DNA of 64,000 nucleotides, taken from positions 49,202,158 through 49,266,157 of the forward strand of contig OY829540.1 of NCBI GenBank assembly GCA_963691705.1. The letters are read 5' to 3'. Each line of letters begins with the position of its first letter. The first letter of the stretch is position 1. The notes beneath the pieces were generated by a model. It did no database searches. It had not been told where the DNA came from and worked only from the letters and a program-made list of their open reading frames with translations. The stretch comes from Viola odorata. Taxonomy: Eukaryota; Streptophyta; Magnoliopsida; Malpighiales; Violaceae. The position numbers and the translations under genes were made by a program. Of this stretch, positions 9,662 to 21,800 are shown one piece after another.

Positions 9662-12600
9662 TTAAATCAAATCTGCTAATACAAAAGGTGCGATCGTTTC
9701 GGAGCATTCCCCTATCCATACATTTCCTAAACTGGAAATCAAAGCCAACTGGCCTAACTCATGCGCTGGGGTATTCGCGGACCGTCTTACGTGCACAAAT
9801 GAGCACCTGTGGAAAGTAGAAGCTAGGTGTGCCACCTCCTCCAGCACTAATCCCACATAGCTTAAAGGGAAATTGCCATTGGTCAGGGCTTGGATGTTCT
9901 GCAGGCAGTCAGACTCAATAATAATCTTGTCACAACCCCATTGACGAGCCTAGGTAATAGTGTCTCTAAGTGCCAGGGCCTCCGTTGTTTGCACCTCAGT
10001 TCTATGCGGAAGGTAAATTGCTCCTGAGAATACCGTTTCACCTCTAGCATCCCGAACAATAAAGCACAATCCAATTCCTGTCGCCCCTATCGTTGCGTCC
10101 GTGTTTAGCTTTACCACCCCCGAAATTGGAGGTTGCCATTTCGCGTCGACAGGTTGGGGATTCGGGGTAGCGAGCCTCTGTTGCGGGCACCATGCCTTCT
10201 TGAAATCAGATAATAATTTCCCGCCTCGAATAACAACCTCTTGGGTTGATTCACTGCACTGGAGAAAAATCTTGTTATTCCTCGATGTCCATAGGGACCA
10301 GAGGATGGAGATGAGCTGCTCTATATCCGATACCTCCAATGATGTCGTTAGCCCTGCTAGCCAATTCACCCAATTGTCACCTTGCAACCCCGGAACTCTC
10401 TCCCAAAAAGCAAACTTTCCCCACACTCCTCTTGCAAATGGGCAAGACACCAACAAATGTGGGGTCGATTCCGCCTCTTCATTGCAACAGGAACACACTA
10501 GGTCCACCGATACACCTCTCCTCACTAGGTTTACTCTGGTTGGGAGGGAACCATTACCCAGTCTCCACATGAAGTTTTTAAACTTTGGAGGGATAGTAAG
10601 CCCCCACAAGAATTTCCACCAACTTCTGCTGGTATCCGGGCACTCTTGCGGCGTTACTGTAATAAGGCAGTGGTATCCGCTCCAGACTGAATACTTCCCA
10701 TTTGTGGTTCCTCTCCACACAAGAGTATCATTCGCCTCATTCCGACTAAGCGGTAGGTTTAATATCGCTGATATTTCCTGTGGTAGAAATAGTTGCTCCA
10801 CTAGTTCAGTCTTCCAGCACCTTCGTTCCTTGTCAATAAGTTCAGCCACTGTTGCCTGCTCGTCGAGGCTCGACGATGTAATCATCCCATTTACACCTGT
10901 CGGAAGCCATGACACTTTCCAAATTCGTATTTGTTCGTCATTCCCTACTCTCCAGAAGCAACCTTTGTGTAGCATGGTTCTTCCTGCCAGAGTACTACGC
11001 CATACATAACAAGGGCGAGAGCCCATGCCAGCCTCTAGGAAATTTGATTGGGGGAAGTACCTCGTTTTCTAGATTTGAGAGAGCAGTGAGTTTGGGTTTT
11101 TATGCAGCCGCCACCCTTGTTTGGCTAGAAGCGCAAGATTGAAATCTCCGACTTTCCGAAACCCCATTCCTCCCACTTTCTTAGACCTGCAAAGCTTATC
11201 CCAAGACACCCAGTACATCTTACGTTCATCCGAGTTTCTCCCCCAATAGAATCTTCTAGTTGCCTTTTCAATTTCCTCGCAGATGGAGATTGGGATCTCA
11301 AAACAACTCATCATATACATCGGGATGGACTGGATGACAGATTTAATTAGAACATCTCTCCCTGCCTGGGATAGCTTTTTCTCTTTCCACCCTCCTAGCC
11401 TCTTGCAAATCCTATCACGGATCGGTGCGAACATCTCTCTCTTCGATTGGCCAAAATACACTGGAAGTCCCAAGTACCTGCATGGGATTCCGTCTCCACC
11501 ATTCCTAGTCTATCTTTTACTAGTGTTTTAGTGTCGTGGCCTACGTTCTTGCTGAAGCACACTTCTGATTTTGCTAGATTTACTTTCTGGCTAGAGGCTT
11601 TCTCGTAGTCCTTCAGGATGGAGCTAATGACTGATGCCTCTTCTTCCTCTTCTTTCGCAAAAATGAGACTGTCATCCGCATAGAATAGATGACTGACCTG
11701 TGGGCTGCCCGGGCATACCTTGTATCCATGTATCCTGTTGGTCGCGGCTGCATTCTGAAGCATCGCTGAAAGGCCCTCAGCACACAACACAAAGAGATAA
11801 GGGGACAACGGGTCCCCCTACCGGAGGCCCCTTTCTGGATAGAACGTAGGACCCGGGGCCCCATTAAGGAGGATGGCGTAGGAGACCGTTGAGACACATC
11901 GCATCACCAAAGATGTCCATCTAGTTGAGAAGCCCATGCGGGTCATGATTGCCTCCAAGAAGTTCCACTCCACTCTGTCATAGGCCTTACTCATATCTAG
12001 CTTGACGCTCATCCATCCTGGACCCGAGCGTTTAGAGTTCATCCCATGGAAGATCTCTTGGGCTATCAGAGCGTTATGGGTTATGAGTCTGCCTAGAACA
12101 AAGGCGCTTTGATTTTCTAATACTATGCTAGGTAGGATTTATTTCAAGCGATTCGCAAGAACTTTGGTTATCAGCTTGAAGACTACATTGCACAAGCTAA
12201 TCGGGCGAAACTGGGAGCAATTTGAGGGGTTGGCTATTTTAGGAATGAGGGTGATCAAGGTATGGTTGAGGTAGGCAGGGTCTTCCCCATCATTCAGGAT
12301 TCCAAGGACAGCTTTGCAAACAGGATTTTCTAAAAAAGACCAAATTTTTTGAAAAAACAAATGAGGCATCTCGTCCGGTCCGGAGGCCTTCGTAGGATGC
12401 ATCTGTTTAAGAGCTTTAAAAACTTCATCTTTAGTGAAAATCAGATCAAGATTTAAATTCATGGAGTGGGACATACGGGGGTTTATGGAATGTAGGACAT
12501 TTTAGGGTTGGTCACTTCCACCAGAAGAGAATGGGGTCTTATAATAATCTAGGACTATCGCATCTACTTCCTCACGAGACTCCCTTCACCGACCCGACTC

Positions 12601-13740
12601 GTCTTGGATTCTCTCAATTATATTCTTCTTCTTACGTTGCGAAGCTCGGGCATGGAAAAATTTTGTGTTCCTATCTCCTTCTTCGAGCCATAGGACTCTT
12701 GACCGTTGTTTCCACATCACCTCATCTCGATGGATGAGCTCCTCAACTGCTTTTCCAACTTTCTCAATCTCATCAAGGGTGGAGTCTGAGCTTGGTTGCA
12801 TCTGGAGCCATCCCAAATGCTCTCTTTTCTGCCCAATGGATCTGTGCACGTTACCAAAAACCTCCTTACTCCAGCGCATCAACTCTCCCCCGCAGCGTAC
12901 TAATCGATTATCTAGAGAGTCCCCATTTCCCTGAATCTCTCCCCCATTCCACAACCTTTTAACAAAGTCAAAGCATGATTCATCCCTAAGCCAGGCAGCC
13001 TCGAAACGAAACACTTTCCCTCTCGATGATCTATCAACCCTAGGGGTCAGCTGAATCAGGATAGGGCAATGGTCGGATCCAAAGCGGGGGAGGTGTTTAA
13101 CAGTGGCATCGGGGAAACAACTCATTCGCCGTCCCTCTATCTAGTCTCTCCAAGATAGTGTCGTTGCCCCTTTGGTTGTTACACCAAGTAAATTTTGGCC
13201 CTAAAAAACCAAGGTCTATAAGATCACAGTGGTCTAGGGCGCACTGAAATTCATCCATATCATTGAACTGTCTTGCCGAGCCACCAATTTTCTCATGTCC
13301 CCACATGACTTCATTAAAGTCCCAACACAAAGCCATGGGAGTGGGCTCATATCTCTTATATTCCCAATCATGTCCCATGTCTTGTGTTTATCCGCCCTAG
13401 ATGACCAACCATAGATGCCAGTAAATCTCCAAGGGGGGCCGTTTGACAGACCATTCAGAAGTTCAATATCAATACAGTGAGCATCACTATGCAAGACATT
13501 AACGGAAATATCATTTCCACACAATAAGGCCAGACCTCCTCTTCTAGTGTCACCCTCACAATCAACGACAAGAACATAAGGGAAAGACCATTTATTATTA
13601 AACTTTTGAAATTCGTGCGCGTACAATTTTATTTCAGACAAGAAAATTAAGGTTGGGAGCTCTAATCCTATTAACTTCGAAAATTTAGCACTCGCCTGAG
13701 GGTTCCCAAGCCCACGACAGTTCTAGAATAGGAGACTCAT
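9662..13740 (-). pseudogene. LINE ORF2: endonuclease – reverse transcriptase – zf-RVT – RNase H
   Basis: The endonuclease begins at the ATG at 13740 (MSLLF…NCRGLGNPQAS) with a TAG at 13723–13725 in place of the usual Trp. It continues with LSEIK, GGLALL and the SDHCPI motif near 13070. Reverse transcriptase signatures follow: HPTKASGPDEMP (about 12410), LDMSKAYDRVEWNFL (about 11990) and the catalytic FYADDSLIFAK (about 11670). Downstream are a zf-RVT-like Cys/His region (CSCCNEEAESTPHLLVSCPFA, about 10450) and an RNase H of the RVT_3 type (LNTDATIGATGIG at about 10110, ending at 9662). Stops or frame changes occur near 13725, 13240, 12580, 12130, 11810, 11400, 11030 and 9950. It cannot make a working enzyme. 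Confidence 0.9.
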
Positions 13741-13874
13741 GGCTCTGGGCGGGGTTGCTCCGCAACCGCCGCCTGTCTAGTAAGTTCATCACCATCCCAA
13801 TGCATGTTGCTTCCCTTCTTGGGCAAAGCGAATGGTGGATCCCCAAATTCTTCCTCCTCCCTATCTCCCAATAC

Positions 13875-14814
13875 TCACTTCAGCGAGAAACTGCAGAGAG
13901 GCATATCCATGCCAGATTCCTCACCTTGCTCAAAATGGTCCACGGGTCGTCGCACCTTTTTCCGGGCTGTGCGAATTAATCTTGCCCTACGACGTTTCCT
14001 TTTGCTGGCCTGACCTGAAGTTATGTCCTCATGCCTCTGCCCCCCCCGGATGAGCTCTGCAGCATTGTAGGAGCCCCAGGAGTCTGAAGGGACGGATGAC
14101 AGAAGGCGAAGAAATTCCGGGTCTTCCTCCGGATCCTCTTCCGCCTCGTCGCTCAAAGCTGCCCCTCTAAGGAGTCCTAGATTCAGCCCATTATTATTTC
14201 CAGGCGGGCCAGCCCTTTGTTTCTCAGCCTGGGCCAGAGGCCCATCTGCTACCACATCCCAGCCCACCCCCAATTCATTTCCATCCAAACCCAGCCCGTT
14301 ACCCTTCATTTCCAAGCCCAGCCCATGACCCTTCTCAACCAAACCCAGCATGTCTCCTTTATCCGGGCCAGCTGTTGTTACTCCCGAGTTGGGCTTCAGC
14401 CCACAAGGCAGCCCCGCACCTATCAGCTCCCTCGGCCCACCGCGCCTCACCCCATCGCCGGCCTGCTCCGCATCCTCCGTCCACGTGCGCAACCCATGCC
14501 CACGATTCCCAACCGCCACGTCCACGTCCTCCCCCCTTCACTTTTTATTTTCCCAGAGTATGCTGTAACAAATTGGAAAAAGTTGTTTCCAATTTAATTA
14601 CATCTGATCCACTACCCTGCATTTGCTCCACTAAATTACTTTCCAAAATAATTTTTGTCATCCTGCCCACTATCTCACCCACTAGGGCCTCTCCACCCCT
14701 CCCCTGTTCGAGTCCTACCGTACCCCTCCGTGACTTAGAGCCATTAATTAACTCAGAGTCCGACGAACTCGATCTACCACCCTTCACCGTAGGTAATCCT
14801 AAATAATTTCCCAT
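13875..14814 (-). pseudogene. LINE ORF1-like region, degenerate
   Basis: Two adjoining open pieces (14545–14814 from ATG 14814, and 13875–14525) in different frames precede ORF2. They encode a Ser-rich start (MGNYLGLPTVKGG), a Gly-rich middle (repeats of GLGL and GNGLG), an acidic stretch (DEAEEDPEEDPE) and a basic patch (SKRKRRRARLIRTARKKVRR). I cannot find the DUF4283-like domain or the CCHC knuckle usual for ORF1 of plant L1 elements. This copy may therefore carry an internal deletion. Confidence 0.5.
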
Positions 14815-15335
14815 TCTCTTAAGGAAGAAGCGAGTGAACATTTGACAGAGATATAGAAAAAAGGAGAGGTTTGGAGGTAGAATATGCGAATAAGATATGT
14901 AGTAGCACTGTGTTGTACGTTTAAAAAAATCTATAGTCATCAGATATGGTTAGGTTTCTCGGTAGATTAGTTTAAGCAGGACCCAATAAAATTCAAATTC
15001 AAATTAACGGATAAAGAGGGAGGTTAGAAATCAATGTGCAGCAGAGGATAAGAGTTGGGATTTAAAATTTAAATAGAATCTAAATTAAATCAAAGGATGA
15101 AAGGATCAGAGATTTAGAACCAAAAATTAAAATTCAATTAAATAAAGCGAAAAGATTTATTTGAAACCACTGATGAGGAAGACCTCTGCCACCTAGGCTG
15201 AAAGATCGAGATCATAAACTCGATAGGAAAGTTGAGAGAACCTAGCATTGACTGTTGAAAGCAGATAAAAAAGAAGTAAGATGTTCTTACTCGCAAGATT
15301 TTTGCATTAATTCAAGACCATGATGAAATGTCTAC
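14815..15335 (-). other. LINE 5' leader
   Basis: Non-coding on both strands as far as I can see. It ends at the 18-bp duplication, so the copy is close to full length at its 5' end. Confidence 0.5.
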
Positions 15336-15353
15336 TTTGTGTTGTAACTTTTT
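15336..15353. repeat. LINE target-site duplication, 5' copy
   Basis: An exact copy of the 18-bp word at 9619–9636. Confidence 0.85.
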
Positions 15354-15835
15354 GTTCATCAATAAAGCGATAATAATAATTTAAAGATAAACTACTAATA
15401 AAAGTCGCAAATCACTCCATTCTCAAAATTTGAATTCCGAAGGAGCTTCTTCAACGAGCAGACGAGACACACAAACAAGAACAAAATAAATCCAATCACT
15501 CCCCATTTCTTTCCCAAAATGCCCTCACTAAAACATAAACAGAAGAGCAGCCGATCAAGGGTGTTTCCATAATTTAACTCCCATTACCAGATTTACTACC
15601 CCTATAAAACAAAATCCAAAAAAAGAAAAATCCAATAATTCCCCAAAAAAACACAATCACTTTCCCCGCCATTTGCAATCCTCACTTCTCCCCCAAATCC
15701 TCTTCTTCTAGGGCTAAAAACTTTGCTTCTTCAATTACCCACTCAATTCCTCATTATTACACAAATACCACTCTCGACTCTCCCCTCCATGCTCTTCCTT
15801 CACCACCAATCGCGTCCTCACCGGTTCACCAATCG
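15354..15835 (+). promoter_or_regulatory. SCC2 upstream region and probable 5' UTR
   Basis: An AT-rich stretch turning pyrimidine-rich (repeats of cttct and tccc) from about 15660, which is typical of plant 5' leaders. I see no convincing TATA box. The LINE insertion sets the left limit, so the present proximal promoter is at most about 480 bp before the element begins. Confidence 0.4.
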
Positions 15836-18800
15836 ATGAGCAATCCAAGTTCAAATCCGTCGGGCTCAGCCTCCGGGCTCGGGTCGGGTGCTAGGGGAAT
15901 CGGGCTCTCCAACACTATACACTCTGAAATCGCCCCGTTCTTGCCGCTCCCTTCGCTTCCGGTGCTGTGCGGCACGTCGGATCCGGACCTGCCGTTGTTC
16001 GATGGAGCTAGTGGCGGAACCGGCTTCTGGTCGTTGAACCGAACTGAAATTCTCTCTCAGTCTGCTCGAATTGCTGATCTGCTTGGTCAAACAGATGTGT
16101 CGTACCTGTATGTTGCGATTTCTTGTAGTTTGGAGTGTCAGTTGAGTTAGCGCGTGAAGGAATATAGAAATTGAGTTTAGGTTTTGTTATGTTCTACTCT
16201 GCAGGGAGCTTAGAGATGCGGTGAAGACAGCTAATGCTGCTGCTTTGGAGCCTTTGGAACTTCATGAGGAGATTCGACGCTGTAATCCCGGAGCTTTCGA
16301 GTATGTAATAACTCCTGGTAAACAAAGCACTCACTGTTACTCATTTGAGTTTTTTGTTTCTTTTCTTCTTTTTTTCGTTTTGGAAATTGAGTTCTGGTCT
16401 TAAGTTGGTGCAGTTGCTGAGTCTGATTAGTTAACCTTGTAGTTAACGCAAATAGTGATTTATTTATCATATAGATAAGCAGAGGGCACAATTGATAGGT
16501 ATAGTTTTAATTAATTTAAGGTGCATATTTACGAGCAAAAAGATAGGTATAGTTTTAGTTGAGATGTGAAGCTTTAGGGAGACTGAGGTAAGGAGTGAGA
16601 ATTGGAAGTGACGTGGGGGATCTCTACTGAGCAGTTTCTCTGTAGTGGATGAGGGGAGATGTACAGTGTTAGTAGTTGGATAATTTATAAGCACTTTGTG
16701 GAAGTTCTTGGAGGTTTGGGTTTCATCAATCTTGGAGGATGCGTGACATAGCTGTTCAAATGGTGCTTGGTGCACACCAAGGGATATGTAAAATATGATA
16801 TGGCATGCTATGTTCTTAGATGGTGTCAATTTGGGATGACAGTTATGTAGAAGATTGGCCTGCGCTTGCACTTAATACTGTATGTCCTTTCATAATCCAT
16901 CATTGTTTTTGTGCTTCTTTTTCTCTTTGGGAAACTTTTTTTTCGGTGCTTCATTTAATTATTTTTATAGTTTTTAGAACCCAATTTAGGTCTACCTAGC
17001 AACTCGTGAAGATAAGAGTGAGTTCTTGTGTATTGGTATTGGGTTCTTTTATATATGTTCACAGCTGGAACAGTTTGATACCATGGTTGGCATGTGCTCA
17101 GCATGTTTATGTTCTGGTCCTAATATTACTGTTTGACTTGGAGCTGGGTGTACTCTACAGTGTTATTGTTAAGATATCCTGCATGAGGTATTGAGTTTCA
17201 CAAGAAACCTGCATGAGTTAGAAATCAAGGGAGGTAGTAGTTGCTATACCATAAGAGGACAGATTTACAGCTGGTGACTATTCTGGGGCTTTTTAGGACA
17301 AATATAGCTTTTAGATAATGGGAAATTGCTTTGTTCAAGAGAGACTATTGCTTGATATTGATGGATTCATATATGATGTAGGCCTTCAGTTTTAGCACAT
17401 ATTGAATTGGGGTTGTCTACGGACTTGTGATAGGTGGATACGGGATGGAAACTGATTTTAAGTTAGGGCTTAGAGTTTGATTATAAAGGTGCAAGGAAGG
17501 TAGAACAGTCGCTTGGTAAGTGAACTTTAGGTTTAGTGAAAATAATTCAACGCAAAACAAAATAATAGATTGTACATATCACGTCTGGATTCCTTAGACA
17601 TATTTTATCCGATCCCCATGGTTAAAATTGCATCACATACCTGAACCAGGGTCCCAAGTTGTATCTAAGGGCACTATCAAGGCCCTCATGGATATTTGTG
17701 CACTGAAGCACTGACGCTCATATCTCCTCCAAGCTTCCTCTATGAAGAGTTTTATAAAGCTAGGCTTGGGATATTCACGAATAGCAGTTAATTGAACATC
17801 AATGTTTCTTTTTTTTAGGGGAAGTTGTTGATAGATATAAAGTGAGGAGGATATAATTTCTGATTCCATGAAGCAAGGCAATTGTTTACTTGTTCTTTTA
17901 CTGAAAATGTTTCAGTTTCAACTTGAAGCACTTACGAAAATGAAGTTATACAGGCTTCACAACTCATTGATGAAAATCTTTTCAAATCATTGATTACTTA
18001 AAAAACACTGGTGAGATACATGAAGGCAGACAATGTTTTTAAAGTTCCTGCGGTTTGTGTTGTTAATATCTCAATTCTGGCTTCTGCTGGCATTCTCTAC
18101 AGCTGTATGCTCTTTTATGCTACTATTTCTTACATATTACTTAATGCTGTTCTGCTTGTGGTTTATTGAATTTATTCAAGTTTATCAGGCAAGGGACATT
18201 CCAAAGTATTTAAAAGCAAGACAATTGAGCCAAGCATTCACGTTTCCAGTCAAGTGCCAAGAGACTATGATGCAATTCAAAGTCATCAGCCCCACTTTGT
18301 TCCTAATGTATGTGTGTGTTAGAATTTTGCTGTACTTGATGTAGTTTTGCTTCTATACCCTGACACAGAAGATAAACTGCAGGATATTTCATCATGTTTG
18401 AGAAAATCCAAAGTCAAGAAGAAAGGCAGTGATGAGATCTCTCCAGTTGTTCGGTCAGATCCTGTTGAGCTTCAAGGTAGGTCTTCCTATCATCTCTTGC
18501 ACTCCCAAAAACTCCTATTGTCTCTCTCTTGCTACCCCTCCCCTATAACCTTTGTATTTTTGTTTTCATTTTGAAGTAAATGTCTTTGTGCAGAAGTTAC
18601 TATTCGAAACTTCTGTGATATGTTGGAGGACTTTTGTGGCAGAGCTGAAATTCCTTCTGATGAACGTGATGAGGCAGAATGGTTATCATTACCTATTGCT
18701 GATCTCAGAATGCTAGTAAATGAGATAATGTCCATACGTGCGAAGAAACTTCTGCATTTGGTTCCTGCAGATGTTCTTGTAAGACTTTTACAAGTTCTAG

Positions 18801-21800
18801 ATCATCAGATACATCGAGCTGAAGGTTTGTCTGTTGATGGATATGAGCATGTAAGTTTTAAGTTCTTTCGTTTGAGCTTTTGGTCCTTTTTAGGCTATGC
18901 CATGTCTTATTTAGGGATAGCGTATCCACACATCTCTGGATAGTTTTTAATCATCAATTATTTAAAGCAATCACTACAGCCTCTTCGTACATCAGTTTTT
19001 GTTGTGGTGTTGATATTCTTAGCCAATTGATCCAGTTCATGAATATTGTTTGAGTTTTGGCTTATGCCAATTTCCTCATCTTACAGTAGACTTGTGAGGC
19101 CAAATGGAAGGTGTTGCTTATTTCTCGTGTAACTTGTTATTGAAGTTCTTATACAGAGTTTTGAGGATGAATGGCTATAAAATATAAACCCTTACTACAG
19201 TACAGAGCTTCAAATTAGTCTATACTGTTATATGTTTGATCCTTTATGCAAAAGGTGGTGCACATGATTTTCATTATTCTTTTTTAATTCTTTTTTTTTG
19301 CAAGAATTATTTTTTAATTCTTACTGTTGTGTTTAGTTACTATGCAATTCCTGTTGAAATGTCTTGTAAAAGGTCTTATAGAAATGAAGGACTTCCGAAA
19401 AGTTATCCAACAGGTGCAGGGATCAATTCTGAAATAAATGCTCTGTATAGATGACTGTTTATTTTGCCATCAATTATGTGTCACTTACAAAAGGAAAATT
19501 ATAAAATGTTGGCCTTTGGATGGTTTTTTTTGGTTCAAGTAGGGCTTTCTGAACCAAAGAGAGTTTTTTTACTCTTTCAAACATGTCTTATGTGTGATCT
19601 TTCTGCTTTGGCGTATGACGTGGTTAGTTGATTTGTGCATTTTGGTTAGGTTGTTTGCTCAATATTGTGCTTCATTTTGCAGTCAGATTCAGAAGTAGTC
19701 TCCTTGGTCTTATGCTCTCTGGAGTCTATTCATGCAGCTTTAGCTGTGATGGCATATAATAACATGCCAAAGCAGCTATACAAAGAAGAGGTTGATCTTT
19801 TATTAATATTTTTTTATTTTGGGTTTCATTATTTTATTAAATCTGTTTTCATTGCCTTATTGGAATACTCCCTTCTCAAGGTTTTTCCTGTTAGAATCCT
19901 TGATGACCTATTCTGGTTCTTCCATGACAGATTATTGAAAGAATTCTGGAATTCTCAAAACATCAAATTACAGATGTTATGTCAGCTTATGATCCATCTT
20001 ACCGTGCTTTGCATAAACCAAATGAAAACGGAGCTCCTGAAGGTAGGCCATACTCTGATTTCGCTGTTTCTTTATGTAACTTGTTTTTTCTCTAGATAGT
20101 TCCTTGCTTGATGTACATCTGGTTAGATTAAATTGTCTATGCATCAATTTGCATAATAAAAGGGGGATGACATGACAAACTGATGTGAATAGTGAAATTG
20201 ATGAATCGACGTGCATAACAAAGAATTGCTGTATTCTGTACTTTTGGTTAGTTCCAACCTCTATCATTTTGCATTGCTTCCATCAAATCTAAGACCGTTT
20301 TATGTCTATTCCCAGGTGACGAAGATGAAGAGCCTGAAGCTTACTATTTTTCAGCAAGCAAGAGGCGCCGCAGTATAAAGAGTGTGAAAGTGAAGAAGTC
20401 AGCATCTAACAGGTGCGTTTATGGATATGGCTCATGTTCTTCATTAACTACTGCAGCAAATTTGGGTGTTTCGATATGAAATTCATTTGATTGGTTATAT
20501 TTTTTCCTTGATAGGGTCTCTGCCGCTGTTAATACTATACTGCAGAAACTGTGTACTATTCTTGGTTTACTGAAGGATTTGTTGATAATAGAGAAATTAT
20601 CTGATAGTTGCATTCTGCAACTCATGAAGACAAGCTTTACTACTTTTTTAGTGGATAACATTCAACTTCTGCAACTGAAGGCAATTGCTTTACTTGGCGG
20701 GGTAGAGATCTGTACAGTGTTTTTCATAATGAGAGTTTTACACTAATTCACTTTTACATGTACGCATGCGTACATAAACTTCCATGCCATACTGTCCTTT
20801 TTTTCTCTCATGGTATTTTTGTCAATGTTGGTGCAGATATTCTATTCATACGCAGATCATCGTACATACATCGTAGATGAACTAGTTCAGCTTCTGTGGA
20901 AGTTACCATCTTCAAAACGGGCACTAAGAACCTATCACCTCGCTGATGAGGAACAGAAACAGATTCAGATGATCACTGCTTTGCTAATCCAGTTGGTTCA
21001 CAGCAGTGCAAACCTTCCTGAAGCTTTGAGGCAAGCATCAAATGGTAATTCCATCCTGGAGGTTACTGTTGATGCTAGCTGCCCAATCAAATCCCTTGAA
21101 GCAGCTACAGAGACCTGCTGCCTTGTCTGGACCAGAGTTCTTCAGCGCTTAACGACTGTAAAGACTCAGGACGCTTCAGAATTGAAAGTGATGATGGAGA
21201 ATCTTGTTGTAGATTTACTGACAACTCTGAATTTACCAGAATATCCTGCTTCGGCTCCCATTCTGGAGGTCAGTATTAAAAGATTGTGATTTACTGAAAT
21301 GTATTGTGTTGCTTTCATACTGAAAGTTATGTTCAGGTTCTTTGTGTCTTACTACTCCAAAATGCTGGTCTGAAATCCAAAGACGTTTCTGCACGTTCCA
21401 TGGCCATTGATATTCTTGGTACAATTGCGTCAAGGTTGAAGCATGATGCTCTCATATGCAGCAAGGAAAATTTTTGGATACTACTGGAATTGGCTTGTGG
21501 GGAGAATACTGATACCAGTTTCCCTAAAGATGCATGTTGTGTTTGCTTGGATGGAAGAGTTGAGAAAAAGTTGTTTGTGTGTCAAGGTTGTCAAAGATTT
21601 TTTCACGCTGATTGCATGGGAGTAAGAGAGCAGGATGCTCCTAATCGGAGTTTGCACTGTCAGATTTGCCTCTGCAAGAAGCAACTTCTTGTATTGCAGT
21701 CATACAGCAAATCATTACGGAAGGATGAGGATGCAAAAAGTAGCGGTTGGCCAAAAAAGAATTCTGAAGTTCTTGATCCAGTTACAAAAGTTGAAACTGT

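Larger units (their letters stand above)
9637..15335 (-). mobile_element. L1-type LINE (non-LTR retrotransposon), about 5.7 kb, dead
   Basis: On the minus strand the element runs from 15335 to a short poly(A) (poly(T) at 9632–9641) and is bounded by the 18-bp duplication. Order of parts: 5' leader (15335–14815), weak ORF1-like frames (14814–13875), then endonuclease, reverse transcriptase, zinc-finger domain and RNase H of ORF2 (13740–9662). ORF2 is broken into many pieces. Plant L1 elements copy themselves by target-primed reverse transcription, which gives this type of duplication. The copy sits about 500 bp upstream of the SCC2 start codon, in opposite orientation. Confidence 0.9.

Noticed and set aside
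10101..11009. Long plus-strand ORF of 302 codons
   Set aside because: Shadow of the minus-strand LINE ORF2 (zf-RVT and RNase H region); its translation resembles nothing.
16467..16871. Minus-strand ORF of 134 codons in SCC2 intron 2
   Set aside because: AT-rich chance frame without domain or codon bias; no splice structure.
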